A DNA stretch of 64,000 nucleotides, from NCBI RefSeq assembly GCF_000613445.1, contig NZ_BAIZ01000012.1, positions 16,878-80,877 on the forward strand, given 5' to 3'. Numbering within the stretch: position 1 is the stretch's first letter; each line of letters starts with the position of its first letter. The translations under genes and the position numbers were made by a program. Of the stretch, positions 1 to 9,141 are shown one piece after another. The notes under the pieces are model-generated. The model worked only from the letters and a program-made list of their open reading frames with translations, searched no databases and had not been told where the DNA came from. The stretch comes from Hoylesella shahii DSM 15611 = JCM 12083. GTDB taxonomy: Bacteria; Bacteroidota; Bacteroidia; Bacteroidales; Bacteroidaceae.

Positions 1-57
1 AGGCAAGATGAAAACAAGCAACCGAAAGATGAGCTAGAAGCAACAAACACAATATAA
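1..57 (+). CDS. C-terminal fragment of an unknown protein (partial)
   Basis: Frame 1 is open from the window edge to a TAA at 55-57 and encodes an 18-residue hydrophilic tail (RQDENKQPKDELEATNTI). It converges on ribD and its stop codon lies inside a hairpin at 43-76, as expected at the end of a gene. Only the upstream sequence can show whether it is real. No function can be given. Confidence 0.3.
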   Translation, partial: RQDENKQPKDELEATNTI

Positions 58-76
58 ACATGTTATAAGTGTTTGT
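43..76. terminator. hairpin between convergent gene ends
   Basis: ACAAACAC at 43-50 pairs with GTGTTTGT at 69-76, with an inner TATAA/TTATA stem. It lies between the stop of the left-edge reading frame and the ribD stop. No clear T-tract follows on either strand, so the terminator role is inferred from position. Confidence 0.35.
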
Positions 77-92
77 TCGACCGATTGGGCGG

Positions 93-1130
93 TTAAAACT
101 CGGTAACAAACTCTTCTAGCACGTGTCCGTCGTAGATTTCTTGTTTGGAAAGCACAAAATGTGGTGGGATGTCGATGGCCTTCGTGCCGTTGTTAACAGT
201 GAAAGGAGCCGTTTCGCGGTGTATCTCGTCGCAACAATTGGCCTCGATAAACGCCCGATGCACCGTGGCACCGCCCTCAACAATGAGCGTTTGCACCTGG
301 TCTTGATACAGCTTAGAGAGCAATTGGTCGATGGGCTGATGCCGATGCAACACCAGTCGGCGCGGGTTTTCGCCCCACCAATGGCGCGTGTTGAGTTCAG
401 GATGTTCGCGTTCGTCGGTGGTTTTGCCCACCAGTATGGCGTCGCATTCGGCCCTAAGCTTATGCGAAAGCATTTGGGTGAATGGCGAAGAGATGGCCAA
501 CGCCTGCTGCTGAAGGTCGATAAAGCCGTTAGCTGTTTGCGCCCATTTCAGGATAACGTAGGGACGATGGTGGCGTTGATACACCATAAACGGGCGATTA
601 AGCGCCAAACACGCCTTCTCGAGCACCCCAACAACAACCTCGATGCCCGCTTGTCGTAGTTTTTCGATGCCTCGACCCTGCACCTTAGCGTAGGGGTCGA
701 CACATCCCACCACCACGCGAGGCACGCCTTTGGCGATGATGAGGTCGGCACAGGGCGGCGTTTTGCCGTGGTGTGCGCAGGGTTCAAGACTAACATAGAG
801 CGTAGCCTGTGGCAAAAGGGCTTCGTCTTGAGACTTAACCGATGCAAAAGCGTTAACCTCTGCATGGGCTTCTCCATAGTGTGCGTGGTAGCCTTCGCCA
901 ATAATTCTACCCCGATAAACAATCACTGCCCCCACCATGGGGTTGGGTTTAGCACCAAGCAGTCCGCATTTAGCGAGCTGTAAGCATCTTTGCATGTAGC
1001 GTTTGTCGGCAGTTTGTTCAGCACAAGGTGATGTTTCGGTTATGGCTTGAGTCGTATTGGTGGCGTTTATAGCGACCTTTTCGGCTTGAGGCAACCATTT
1101 TTCCGTGTCGTTCACATTGCTATTATCCAT
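93..1130 (-). CDS. ribD: riboflavin biosynthesis protein RibD (bifunctional deaminase/reductase)
   Basis: Bifunctional cytosolic enzyme of riboflavin synthesis. It deaminates the diaminohydroxyphosphoribosylaminopyrimidine intermediate and reduces the ribosyl side chain. The N-terminal cytidine-deaminase-like domain shows the zinc motifs HAEVNAF and PCAHHGKTPPC. The C-terminal half, from about ILKWAQTANGFID to the end, fits the reductase domain and includes LIVEGG. About 345 residues is normal for the family. I start at the MDNSNVN methionine (1130): an in-frame ATG at 1154 exists, but the eight extra residues are basic filler and overlap the divergent prmC start. The first 40 residues are a poorly conserved extension before the deaminase fold. 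ribD and prmC are divergent with start codons 23 bp apart, so the ribD promoter must lie within prmC. Confidence 0.93.
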   Translation of the reverse strand: MDNSNVNDTEKWLPQAEKVAINATNTTQAITETSPCAEQTADKRYMQRCLQLAKCGLLGAKPNPMVGAVIVYRGRIIGEGYHAHYGEAHAEVNAFASVKSQDEALLPQATLYVSLEPCAHHGKTPPCADLIIAKGVPRVVVGCVDPYAKVQGRGIEKLRQAGIEVVVGVLEKACLALNRPFMVYQRHHRPYVILKWAQTANGFIDLQQQALAISSPFTQMLSHKLRAECDAILVGKTTDEREHPELNTRHWWGENPRRLVLHRHQPIDQLLSKLYQDQVQTLIVEGGATVHRAFIEANCCDEIHRETAPFTVNNGTKAIDIPPHFVLSKQEIYDGHVLEEFVTEF

Positions 1131-1148
1131 TTTTTTTCTTATTTTTGC
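1117..1148 (+). promoter_or_regulatory. Bacteroidota-type promoter for prmC
   Basis: TTG at 1117-1119, a 20-bp spacer, then TATTTTTGC at 1140-1148. This matches the Bacteroidota primary-sigma consensus TTG-N19-21-TAnnTTTG. The prmC ATG begins only 4 bp past the box, so the transcript would start at or very near the start codon. Confidence 0.65.
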
Positions 1149-1152
1149 AGCC

Positions 1153-2001
1153 ATGACCTACCCCGAACTATGGCACCGTTTGTTGCCTCTTTACGATGAA
1201 GGCGAGGCCAAGGCTATTGTAAGGATGGTGCTTGACGTTGGCTTCGGATTGTCGTTGGCAGATGTTTATGCAGGCAAAGTTACACAATTATCGCAAGATG
1301 ATACTAGTAAACTGCATAAAATGATGGATAAACTATTGCAAGGTGTCCCCGTGCAGTATGTGCTTGGCTGTGCGCACTTTGCTGGTCGCTCGTTTTATGT
1401 GGCGAAAGGGGTGCTCATTCCGCGCCCCGAAACCGAGGAATTATGTGCTTGGATGGTGCAAGTTTGTGGCGAAATGGCCCGCGATGGTGGTGCTAAAACC
1501 CTCTTAGATGTGGGCACAGGCAGTGGATGCATTGCCATAACGATGGCGCTCGACTTGCCTCTGTGGCAGGTTTCGGCCATAGATGTTTCGCCTGTTGCAT
1601 TGACTATTGCCAAGCATAACGCCGAACGGTTGTGCGCCAAGGTGCAATTTAGTGAACAAAATGCCCTTGACCTGCCTCGACACGATGCTGTTTGGGATGT
1701 GATTGTGAGCAATCCGCCTTACATCATGCAGCGCGAGGCGCAACAGATGGAAGCCAATGTGTTGGAAAACGAACCCCATTTGGCCCTCTTTGTGCCCAAC
1801 GAACAGCCCCTTTTGTTTTACGAGCATATTGCTCGATATGCCATGCACGCCTTAAAACCCGGTGGACACCTGTTTTTTGAAATCAATCCCCTGTTCCACC
1901 AGAATATGCAAAAGATGCTGGAAGAAATGGGATGGCAGGCGATAGAGACGCGCAACGACTGTTTCGGAAAGCAAAGAATGATGAAGGCAACGCGTGCTTG
2001 A
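1153..2001 (+). CDS. prmC: peptide chain release factor N5-glutamine methyltransferase PrmC
   Basis: Methylates the glutamine of the GGQ motif of class-1 release factors, using S-adenosylmethionine. The 282-residue product has an N-terminal helical domain, the SAM-binding glycine-rich loop LLDVGTGSGCIAI and the substrate-binding NPPY motif (SNPPYI), the family hallmarks. The reading frame can be opened at 1105, but those 16 residues cover the promoter, so MTYPELW at 1153 is the start. It is divergent from ribD. The lack of room for a leader suggests leaderless translation. Confidence 0.93.
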   Translation: MTYPELWHRLLPLYDEGEAKAIVRMVLDVGFGLSLADVYAGKVTQLSQDDTSKLHKMMDKLLQGVPVQYVLGCAHFAGRSFYVAKGVLIPRPETEELCAWMVQVCGEMARDGGAKTLLDVGTGSGCIAITMALDLPLWQVSAIDVSPVALTIAKHNAERLCAKVQFSEQNALDLPRHDAVWDVIVSNPPYIMQREAQQMEANVLENEPHLALFVPNEQPLLFYEHIARYAMHALKPGGHLFFEINPLFHQNMQKMLEEMGWQAIETRNDCFGKQRMMKATRA

Positions 2002-2126
2002 GGGAGTGGCGTGGCCAAAGGGCGTATTTAAAAAAGGGCTTGATGGCTGCTTTTAGGGGTTAACAAGCAAACAGCCAATAGGCAAAACGATAACCAACGA
2101 ACAACCAGTAAACTAAAAATCGAATA

Positions 2127-2615
2127 ATGGAACACCAACAAAAAATGGTAACAGAAGAACAAGCACGCGCTAAACTTGCCGCGCTTTGTGCCAGGGCTGA
2201 ACATTGTACAGGCGAGATGCGCGAGAAAATGTGGCGTTGGGGGTTGCCCGAAGATGCACAGCAGCGCATCATAAATTATCTTGTGACAAACAAATATATT
2301 GACGACGAGCGTTTTTGCCGCATGTTTGTGCGTGATAAGATAACCTATAACCGATGGGGACGCCGAAAGGTGGAACAGGCTTTGATGGTTAAACGCATAC
2401 CCAGCGAGGTGTATAAACCCGTGCTCGACGAGGTGGATGGCGAAGACTTTACGGCTATTTTGCGACCATTGCTCAATAGTAAACGTAAAACATTAAAGGC
2501 TGCCACCACCTACGAACTAAATACGAAGCTGATGAAATTTGCCTTAAGTCGCGGCTTCGACATGGAAACCATACGCAAATGCCTAACCGATGTTGACGAA
2601 TTGTTTGATGATTAG
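2127..2615 (+). CDS. recX: regulatory protein RecX
   Basis: Small basic helical protein of the RecX family, which modulates RecA filaments during recombination and the SOS response. The 162 residues contain the family's three-helix repeats, including YIDDERFCRMFVRDKI and RWGRRKVEQALMVKRI, both typical of Bacteroidota RecX. No RecA gene is nearby. The stop overlaps the start of the comF-like gene by 8 bp, so the two are probably translationally coupled. The 125 bp upstream show no clear promoter box. Confidence 0.9.
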   Translation: MEHQQKMVTEEQARAKLAALCARAEHCTGEMREKMWRWGLPEDAQQRIINYLVTNKYIDDERFCRMFVRDKITYNRWGRRKVEQALMVKRIPSEVYKPVLDEVDGEDFTAILRPLLNSKRKTLKAATTYELNTKLMKFALSRGFDMETIRKCLTDVDELFDD

Positions 2616-3306
2616 TGCTTGGAGACGTATTGTTAACTTGCTTGCTCCCAGGGCTTGTGTGGTGTGTAACACCCGATTAGAACCCCATGAAAACGCTGTT
2701 TGTGCACCATGCAACCTTCATTTGCCACGAACCAACTATGCTCTCGAACCCTATGAAAACGCTTTGGCACAACTGTTTTGGGGACGTGTGAAGGTGGAAA
2801 AGTGTGTCGCGCTGCTGCATTATCAAGCGGCAGCACCAGTCAGCGCCTTGTTTTATAAACTGAAATATGGCAATATGCCCTATTTGGGCGTAGAGCTGGG
2901 CTGGCTTATGGGCAAAGAACTGATACCAACAGGCTTTTTTCAAGACGTGGATTTTATTGTGCCTGTGCCCTTAGCCAAGCAAAGGGTAAGACAAAGGGGA
3001 TATAACCAAAGCGAGATGTTGGCGCAAGGTGTGGCCCTGGCCACAGGGTTGAAGGTGGAAAACAAACTTATTCGGCGCATTGTGAATACCGAAACACAAA
3101 CACATAAAGACCGATGGGAACGAGCCGATAATGTGAATAGTGCCTTCAAATTGATGAAACAACCACCCAAAGCGGGCACACACGTGCTGTTTGTAGACGA
3201 TGTGGCAACCACAGGGGCCACCCTTTGCGCCTGCATACGCTGCTTGCAAGATGTGAAAAATATCAAGGTGAGCGTGCTTTGTATGGGGGTTGCTCATGCA
3301 AGATGA
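2608..3306 (+). CDS. ComF family phosphoribosyltransferase-like protein
   Basis: ComF-family protein of 232 residues. The N-terminus carries a zinc-ribbon-like set of cysteines (CVVCNTRLEPHENAVCAPC) and the C-terminus a PRPP-binding loop (VLFVDDVATTGAT) of type I phosphoribosyltransferases. The conserved RGYNQSE motif is present. Members are linked to DNA uptake and processing, but the substrate is unknown. I start at the ATG at 2608, which overlaps the recX stop (ATGATTAG). The alternative ATG at 2590 lies inside recX. Pairing with recX fits a DNA-metabolism operon. Confidence 0.88.
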   Translation: MISAWRRIVNLLAPRACVVCNTRLEPHENAVCAPCNLHLPRTNYALEPYENALAQLFWGRVKVEKCVALLHYQAAAPVSALFYKLKYGNMPYLGVELGWLMGKELIPTGFFQDVDFIVPVPLAKQRVRQRGYNQSEMLAQGVALATGLKVENKLIRRIVNTETQTHKDRWERADNVNSAFKLMKQPPKAGTHVLFVDDVATTGATLCACIRCLQDVKNIKVSVLCMGVAHAR

Positions 3307-4067
3307 GGTTATGTTTTGAATATTTTATTTCATATTTAAGTATAATATAAACCTTATATTGTAGATAAAATATAAAAATGCTTTACTTATATTTGATAAG
3401 TTGGAAAACAATTGTTATTTTTGCATAATAGATTATAGGTAAATTCTAAATAATGCCAATGCTGTATTTTTAGCTTTTAGCTGGGTGGATTGGGTTTTGT
3501 TCTTGAAGAAATATGGTGAACAATACAACTGAAAGAATAAACAAAAACAGCTTGATAGAAGTGAAAAGGCTGTGCAGCGCAACACGAGGAGCAACGGTTG
3601 AACCTTCGACGGGGATTGGTAAGAACGAGCCTATATATAGAGGTGTAGTGGCTTTTTCAAAAGTAGACTGCTCGTTTGGCTCATTGAGGGTGAAAACCAT
3701 CATTGTTTGCTTGCTAAAATAAAAAGGTGAGAAGCTATTCGGGAAAACTTAACAATGGCTTTAGCGCTATTGCAGAACAAGACAACAACACTAATGTGGT
3801 GTGGTGAGTGGTGGAATAAATGGAGGTGGCTAGCAAAAAACGCTTGAATTGGAAATGTGTAGAACAGATTGAGAATGTTTGCGTTGTTGGTGCACTTTGA
3901 TAATGCCATCTGCGTATGGTTAAACAGCGATTTTTTTATCCTTAAACCCAAACCGATAACACCGCCCCGTTATCCACAACGGCTTATTTACCAAGCCTAA
4001 CGCTCGATAAAATGTTGGTGTAAGGCCAACTATGAAGATGATGTGTAACCCTTAACCAACCGAGGAT
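3307..4067. other. intergenic region with no confident gene
   Basis: About 760 bp between the comF-like gene and the lipoprotein gene. It holds the promoter-like box at 3393-3424 and two opposed small frames, 3513-3722 on plus (69 codons) and 3470-3703 on minus (77 codons, with one hydrophobic stretch). Neither has a recognisable motif. The rest is AT-rich and featureless. Confidence 0.5.
3393..3424 (+). promoter_or_regulatory. orphan Bacteroidota-type promoter
   Basis: TTG at 3393-3395, a 20-bp spacer and TATTTTTGC at 3416-3424 match the consensus in sequence and spacing. The next plus-strand reading frame begins at 3513 (69 codons) and is unconvincing as a protein, so the box may drive a small RNA or a short peptide. 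Confidence 0.5.
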
Positions 4068-4989
4068 ATGAAACGAATGATTGGAATTTTCGCCCTGACT
4101 TTGGGCATTGGCACTTTGTTTAACGCCTGCGATAACGGGCGGAAAACGTCTGCTGGCTCTGATAATAAGGAGGCCACTATGCGTGCCAATGGTGCAGAAC
4201 CAGTGGATTCGTTCCCGTGGGACTTTCCCCAAGACTTCACATTAAAAGATGTGGAAGTGGGCCAAACGGTGCTTTCGCCTGCTGCTTTCTATGGCGGAGC
4301 ATTGCAAAGGGGCGAGTCGCTATCCGAAACATTGTTGCCTATATACAGTAATACGGTAAAGGCTGTGGGGAAATACACCCTTACGGTGGAAGGAATGCAC
4401 GGCGACATAGACGTGCCACAAGCCTTGGTGGTGCCCTTTCCTAAGGACGTGAAAGCGCAAAATGGTGATGTGTTGCTTACCTGGTGGCAGTCGGGGCAGG
4501 GCTTGCAGCGCGCATCGTGGTAGACGATACCAAACAACTAACGCCTAAGGTGTGCTATCTTGACCTTGATTATCGAACGGATGGAAGGGGATTTGCCAAT
4601 AATCATGCTAACGAAGAATTGAAACCCAACTCGTTTAAGGTGCTTAAAAACGGCGAATGGACGTCGGGAGCTCGGTGGCTGTTGAGGATAACGGACTGTG
4701 GAAGAGTGCTATTATCCTAAATATGCAGGGCGATAAACTGCTACTTACCGATGCGGGTAATCATATCACTGTGGCCGAAAAGTCGAAATGCAAGTTGCTA
4801 CCCATTGAATTGAACTATAACGAGGGCGACTCGGTATTTGCTAAGATTGGTCATACGTTTCAACCCGATTGCAAGGTGGTGAAGGTAGACCGACGCGTGG
4901 GGAGAATTAGAGTTGAGAAAAACGCCCAAACGTATGTGGTTAGTATGCTGGACGTGACCAAAAAACTTGACGAATTGCCCAAGAAATAA
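4068..4989 (+). CDS. unknown lipoprotein, reading frame broken twice
   Basis: The product starts with a lipoprotein signal ending in LFNAC (Cys at about residue 21), so it should be anchored in an outer-leaflet or periplasmic membrane. The rest is a soluble beta-rich protein I do not recognise. The open frame stops at 4521, continues in a second frame to 4718 and in a third to 4989. Both joins are losses of one base: near 4511 (LQRA|IVVDDTK) and near 4669 (EWTSG|SSVAVED). Adding the two bases gives 307 continuous residues. The last 100 residues (VEDNGLWKSA, GDSVFAKI) look like two small barrel or Tudor-like repeats, which is only a guess. It is followed by another exported unknown. Confidence 0.6.
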
Positions 4990-5089
4990 ACCTGTGCATG
5001 TGGCTTAGCGGGCATTTGTTGCTGGCGGGTTTAGGTCCTCTAGCCTTGCTAAATGCATGCAATGAACCTATTAAGAGATGAATATTATC

Positions 5090-5947
5090 ATGAAAAAATT
5101 ATCGTTAATACCATTGGTGCTGATGCTTTTAGGCGTGATGACGGCCAATGCAAGCACATTGAAGCGTAAGTGCAGTAGAGAAAACTTGTCGCTGCTTTGT
5201 CTAAAAGATACCTTTGATGAGCAAAAACAGCATAAAAATACCTTGGACGAGAGCCAAGACGGCTGCTGCTGTGGCGAAGAGGAGGAAGATGAAGCAACGG
5301 TTGACGAGAAATATTGGGGCAGTGCGCTGATTGAAGGCTGGAAAGATATGGGAATAGAACTGCCTGGCGACCTGAAAAATAATAATGTTAAAACGCTTAC
5401 TTTGGCCTTTTGCAAGGCTTGGCCCGGAAAGGAAGGCAATCCACAAGAGCTGTTTATCAATTTCGCTAAGAAGAAAGGGCAGTTCAAACAGTTTAATTAT
5501 GGCTATTCGGATGAACCGGTTATCTTCGAAAGTTCCACCAAAGCGTTTAACGATGACAACTCTGGCGACGTGATTTTTGATAATACTAATGGTTGGACGC
5601 GCATTGAATGCCTTAACGGACAGGTGCTAGAGAGCGCGCTATGGACACGCTCTGACGGACATAAATTGCTGATTATTAGTTTGGCTTACGAAGATTCGGA
5701 GGTGAACACACATTTGTATGTGGCATACGATTATAACCCTAAGACGCGCACTTTAACCCCCGATGTAACCATACAAAAAAGCTTAACACAAATAAAGGGC
5801 TTGACTTGCCAATTGCCAAAGAATGGTAAGGATGTGGGATTGCGTAATTATGGCGAAGGAAACCTGAGATTTTATTATCTCAGATGGAATGGTTATGGCT
5901 TTTCTAAACCCGAAAAAACAACCGAATCTGCGTATTATATCCCATGA
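5090..5947 (+). CDS. unknown secreted protein with a CCC-acidic patch
   Basis: The Sec signal peptide MKKLSLIPLVLMLLGVMTANA supports the ATG at 5090; an in-frame ATG at 5078 adds only MNII. Residues 45-65 contain CCCGEEEEDE, three consecutive cysteines followed by an acidic run. That could bind metal or form disulfides, but no family is recognised. The remainder is a beta-rich domain with regular aromatic residues. The preceding gene (ends 4989) is also an exported unknown, so both may belong to one cell-envelope unit. It converges on tig and shares the hairpin terminator at 6135-6169. Confidence 0.65.
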   Translation: MKKLSLIPLVLMLLGVMTANASTLKRKCSRENLSLLCLKDTFDEQKQHKNTLDESQDGCCCGEEEEDEATVDEKYWGSALIEGWKDMGIELPGDLKNNNVKTLTLAFCKAWPGKEGNPQELFINFAKKKGQFKQFNYGYSDEPVIFESSTKAFNDDNSGDVIFDNTNGWTRIECLNGQVLESALWTRSDGHKLLIISLAYEDSEVNTHLYVAYDYNPKTRTLTPDVTIQKSLTQIKGLTCQLPKNGKDVGLRNYGEGNLRFYYLRWNGYGFSKPEKTTESAYYIP

Positions 5948-5996
5948 TGTGGGCATCATTTTATTTGCAGAAATAGTTTTGATTACAAAAGATTGG

Positions 5997-6005
5997 TAAC
6001 TTTGC
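5997..6005 (+). promoter_or_regulatory. promoter -7 box upstream of a possible small RNA
   Basis: TAACTTTGC matches TAnnTTTGC exactly. The best upstream TTG is only 15 bp away (5979-5981), short of the usual 19-21. The 160 bp that follow carry no usable reading frame and end in the 6135-6169 hairpin. Confidence 0.35.
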
Positions 6006-6134
6006 TCTTGGTTAGGCGCGTGATGCGCGCATATAAAGGTTTAAAATTGAAACGCTAAGAGGATGGCACGCCTAGTTAATGGCCAATAAATCGTTGGCGC
6101 AATTGCCTATTTCTACAAGCGAGTAAATAAAAAG

Positions 6135-6169
6135 AGCGGGTTTGTAGGGGGAAACCCTGCAAACCCGCT
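6135..6169. terminator. bidirectional terminator, 5090-5947 gene and tig
   Basis: AGCGGGTTTG (6135-6144) pairs with CAAACCCGCT (6160-6169), with an inner AGGG/CCCT. On the minus strand it is followed by CTTTTTATTT. On plus the tail TATTATTT is weaker. It lies between two convergent genes. Confidence 0.8.
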
Positions 6170-6247
6170 TATTATTTAAGCCTGGTATTCGCTAAATGGC
6201 AACCTTATAAAAAGTGGAAGCATGGCGCGATACCTGTAAAGTAAGCC

Positions 6248-7609
6248 TTATTTTTTAACGCTTTCTTCCATCAACTTGTTAAAATCGTCGAGAGAAATTT
6301 TCTTCTTCTTCAGCTTAACCACCTTCTTCAAGACCTCAACCAGCTTGTTTTCAACAGCGCGGTCAACAAATCCATCGAGAGTTTCGCGGTTCTTCAGCAT
6401 CTCACGCACATAGTTATCAATAGTTTCATCGGGCAAGTTGGTCATGCCATATTGTGCAAACTGAATGCGAGCTTGCAGGCGAGCAGCTTCAAACACGTCT
6501 TCGTCGCTCACCTTTACATCGTAGGTTTTTACCAAACGCTCCTTGATAAGGTGCCATTTCAGTTCTTCAACGCTAGCTTCGTACTTCTCTTCAACCTCTT
6601 TTTCGTCTTTCACGTTCTTCTTCATGATGCGTTTTAGCATCTCATCGGGGAACTGAAGCTTGCCCACTTTCTTCTCACAGTAAGCGCGAAGGTCTATCAG
6701 CAGTTTGTATTCGCTGTTAGTAACGAGTTGGTTGGCAATTCCTTCAGCAATCTTCGAGCGGAAGTCGGCCTCGTCTTTCACGTTGCCTTCGCCATAAACA
6801 GCGTCGAACAATTCTTGGTTAACGGGAGCTTTGCAGTAACGAGTAATCTCCAATACGTGGAAAGCAAAGTCTGAATCAACGTTGGCAGCCTCTTCTTTGC
6901 TGATACCCAGCATCGACGATACTTCAATCTCGCTTTCAGGGAACGCCTTTTTGGGGTTGAACACCACCACTTGACCGCGTTTCAAGCCGTCGAACAACTT
7001 CTTTTGGTCTTCAACCTTAATGTATTCGGGCATTAGCGTAGCGCCTTCTTTCACGATACCGCCTTCTTTTTCGCTACCGTCGGCGTTCAATTCCTTCATG
7101 TCGCCCTTCAGCATATCTTTGGGTTGGTAGTCTTCCACCTGTTCGTACTTACCAGCGCGCGAAGCAAACATGTCAACTTGTTCGTCAATCAGTTTGTCGT
7201 CAACAGTGATTTCGTAATAGTCGAGCTTATCTTTGTCAGACAGTTCGAGTTCGAATTCGGGAGCAACAGCAATGTCGAAGACGAAGGTGTAGGGGGCAGG
7301 TTTAGCCAAATCTTGAGCTTCTTGTTTGTCCGAAGGCATGGGTTCGCCCAAGAAATGAATGTTATTGTCTTTAAGATAGCCAAAAAGGTTATCGCCAACA
7401 AACTTTTGTATCTCTTCCATCTTCACCTGTTCGCCAATTTGTTTCTTAATGAGCGCTAGGGGAGCTTGACCGGGACGGAAGCCAGGTAGGTTTGCTTTTT
7501 TGCGGTAATCTTTTAGTGCTTTCTCCACTTTCTCGTTGTAGTCGGCCTCTTCAACGGTGATGGTAAGCAGGCCATTCACCTTGTCGGCGTTTTCAAATGA
7601 AATCTTCAT
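6248..7609 (-). CDS. tig: trigger factor (ribosome-associated chaperone)
   Basis: Ribosome-bound chaperone that shields nascent chains at the exit tunnel. The 453-residue product has the N-terminal ribosome-binding domain with the signature loop around FRPGQAP (residues 44-50), a divergent central PPIase-like domain and a long helical C-terminal arm rich in Lys and Glu. The length fits the Bacteroidota form. It ends in the terminator at 6135-6169. A TAATTTTGC box at 7776-7768 (minus strand) lies about 160 bp upstream of the start. Confidence 0.93.
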   Translation of the reverse strand: MKISFENADKVNGLLTITVEEADYNEKVEKALKDYRKKANLPGFRPGQAPLALIKKQIGEQVKMEEIQKFVGDNLFGYLKDNNIHFLGEPMPSDKQEAQDLAKPAPYTFVFDIAVAPEFELELSDKDKLDYYEITVDDKLIDEQVDMFASRAGKYEQVEDYQPKDMLKGDMKELNADGSEKEGGIVKEGATLMPEYIKVEDQKKLFDGLKRGQVVVFNPKKAFPESEIEVSSMLGISKEEAANVDSDFAFHVLEITRYCKAPVNQELFDAVYGEGNVKDEADFRSKIAEGIANQLVTNSEYKLLIDLRAYCEKKVGKLQFPDEMLKRIMKKNVKDEKEVEEKYEASVEELKWHLIKERLVKTYDVKVSDEDVFEAARLQARIQFAQYGMTNLPDETIDNYVREMLKNRETLDGFVDRAVENKLVEVLKKVVKLKKKKISLDDFNKLMEESVKK

Positions 7610-7767
7610 CTTCTATATATTTATTGTTTTGTTATCTTAATGTTTATGTTTGGCAGTCACTAACATCTTTTTAACTAAGACGTTAAGCAACTTGCTGTAT
7701 TGGTGTTATAGCAGGTTTGTTGCTCGCAGAAGTTGCCTTAGTTGCATTTGCATGCCCACAATGAAGT

Positions 7768-7776
7768 GCAAAATTA
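7768..7776 (-). promoter_or_regulatory. promoter -7 box for tig
   Basis: On the minus strand this reads TAATTTTGC, an exact TAnnTTTGC match, about 160 bp upstream of tig. I see no TTG at the usual spacing, so confidence is moderate. Confidence 0.4.
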
Positions 7777-8051
7777 CTTATTATTGCCGTAATTACCTAA
7801 TATATATGATGAAAAATGATTTTTGTGTACTTTGATTGTTGCAAAAGTGCGGCGTGGGGGGCGGTGGATTAGATGCGTTGTGTGAGAATGTAATGGGCGA
7901 AATGCAACATCGTATTTTATGTTTTGCAGCAGGGTGTGGGCCGATGATGTGTAAATTAATGGGCAAACGCTTTTTCGATATAAATTTATTCCGTAAATTT
8001 GTCGCGTTAGTAACATTTCTGCTCTCAACAAAGCATCGCATGTTGGCTCAT

Positions 8052-8123
8052 AAACTCACCAACTCACCAACTTACCAACTCACCAACTCACCAACTCACC
8101 AACTTACCAACTCATAAACTAAC
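8052..8123 (+). repeat. 8-bp tandem repeat upstream of a secreted-protein gene
   Basis: Nine consecutive degenerate 8-bp units of the form CAACTCAC, CAACTTAC or AAACTCAC run in phase until 5 bp before the ATG at 8129. The same unit family forms the longer array at 20307-20578, also just before a start codon. Confidence 0.85.
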
Positions 8124-8128
8124 ATAAC

Positions 8129-8805
8129 ATGAAAAGTAAATTAATTGTAACTTTATTGCTATCGATGGTCATCGTATCATCAACATGGGCAAAAGAACGG
8201 CCCGAAGTGAAATGCGTATTAACCCTTAACGACGGCAAAACCGTTGAGGATGGTTCTTAAAAGAAGGTTTTAGCACCTACGGACCGGACCGTTTGAAGAA
8301 TGTGGACGAGATAACCATCACGCCAACAAAAGACGGTAAGGAAGGCACCACCTACAAGGCCGACGACGTGAAGGTACTTAAATGTATCTACGAGAAAGAA
8401 GGACTGCAGAAAGAATACCGTTCGCTCTATGCATTAAAGCCCATGACACGCCCACTTAACCTCAAACACTCCAATCATAAGTTCTTTTGGATGGTGGGCT
8501 ATCAGGGTAAGAAAGTAATTGGTTTCATTTCTGATGCCAGCGTAATCTTTCGCACCTCGGCCACGGAGCGACTGACATCCAAAACGACGGCTTATAGCTA
8601 TTGTGTGGAGGGCGACGAAGTGGTAGTAACTTTTTATGCGCCTTCTGGAGGCATCGACATTGGCTCGAAGTCGGAACTGAAAATGAACTTCGAACGCTTT
8701 CCAGAGATGGTTGAGCTAATCAAAAGCAAGGATTTTTCTGTTAAGGAAATGAAAGACAAACCCTTCGCCATGCTCGAAACGCTCGACCAATATTTGGCAA
8801 AATAG
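8129..8805 (+). CDS. unknown secreted protein, one frameshift
   Basis: The true N-terminus is the Sec signal peptide MKSKLIVTLLLSMVIVSSTWA starting at 8129. The frame stops at 8259 and continues in the next frame to 8805. Restoring one base near 8250 (GAT|TGG) gives TVEDWFLKEGFSTYGPDRL and 225 continuous residues, so this looks like a one-base deletion and not two genes. The mature protein begins with a short domain containing VKCVLTLNDGKTVED, a pattern seen in small periplasmic beta proteins, but no family is recognised. The ATG directly follows the 8-bp repeat array. The gene stands alone. Confidence 0.6.
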
Positions 8806-9141
8806 GCCTTAGCTTATCTTTGGCATGATGCAAGGTTGGGCAGTGCCCGCTCTGTTTTGTAGATTTGTTGCGCGACATTGCCAACCTTGCATCCCTAATT
8901 TTTATCATCTGTGTCCTTGTTCGCCCTTAGTACTCACCGCTTAGCATAAACTCTAAACCTTTAACGATAGGGATGAAAACAGTTATATCGAGTCATAATA
9001 TTTCTAGGAGTATTCCAGATTGGAACACAAAACCTATAAAACTGAGTTGCACGTAGCAGCCCCACGCCAAGTTGTCGTCTTTAGATATAGTAGTCATAAT
9101 TAGCTGTATTTGATGTGTTCTTTGATTTAACTTACTCATTC
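8806..9141. other. intergenic region, nothing recognised
   Basis: 336 bp between the secreted-protein gene and the convergent DUF3267 gene. I see no reading frame of useful length, no strong hairpin with T-tract and no promoter box. Confidence 0.5.

Noticed and set aside
3470..3722. Toxin-antitoxin or small membrane protein genes
   Set aside because: Frames on both strands overlap, and neither shows a family motif; only the promoter box at 3393-3424 is supported.
4068..4989. Decayed pseudogene
   Set aside because: Both breaks are single-base losses with good codon structure on either side, as in unrelated housekeeping genes here; error is likelier.
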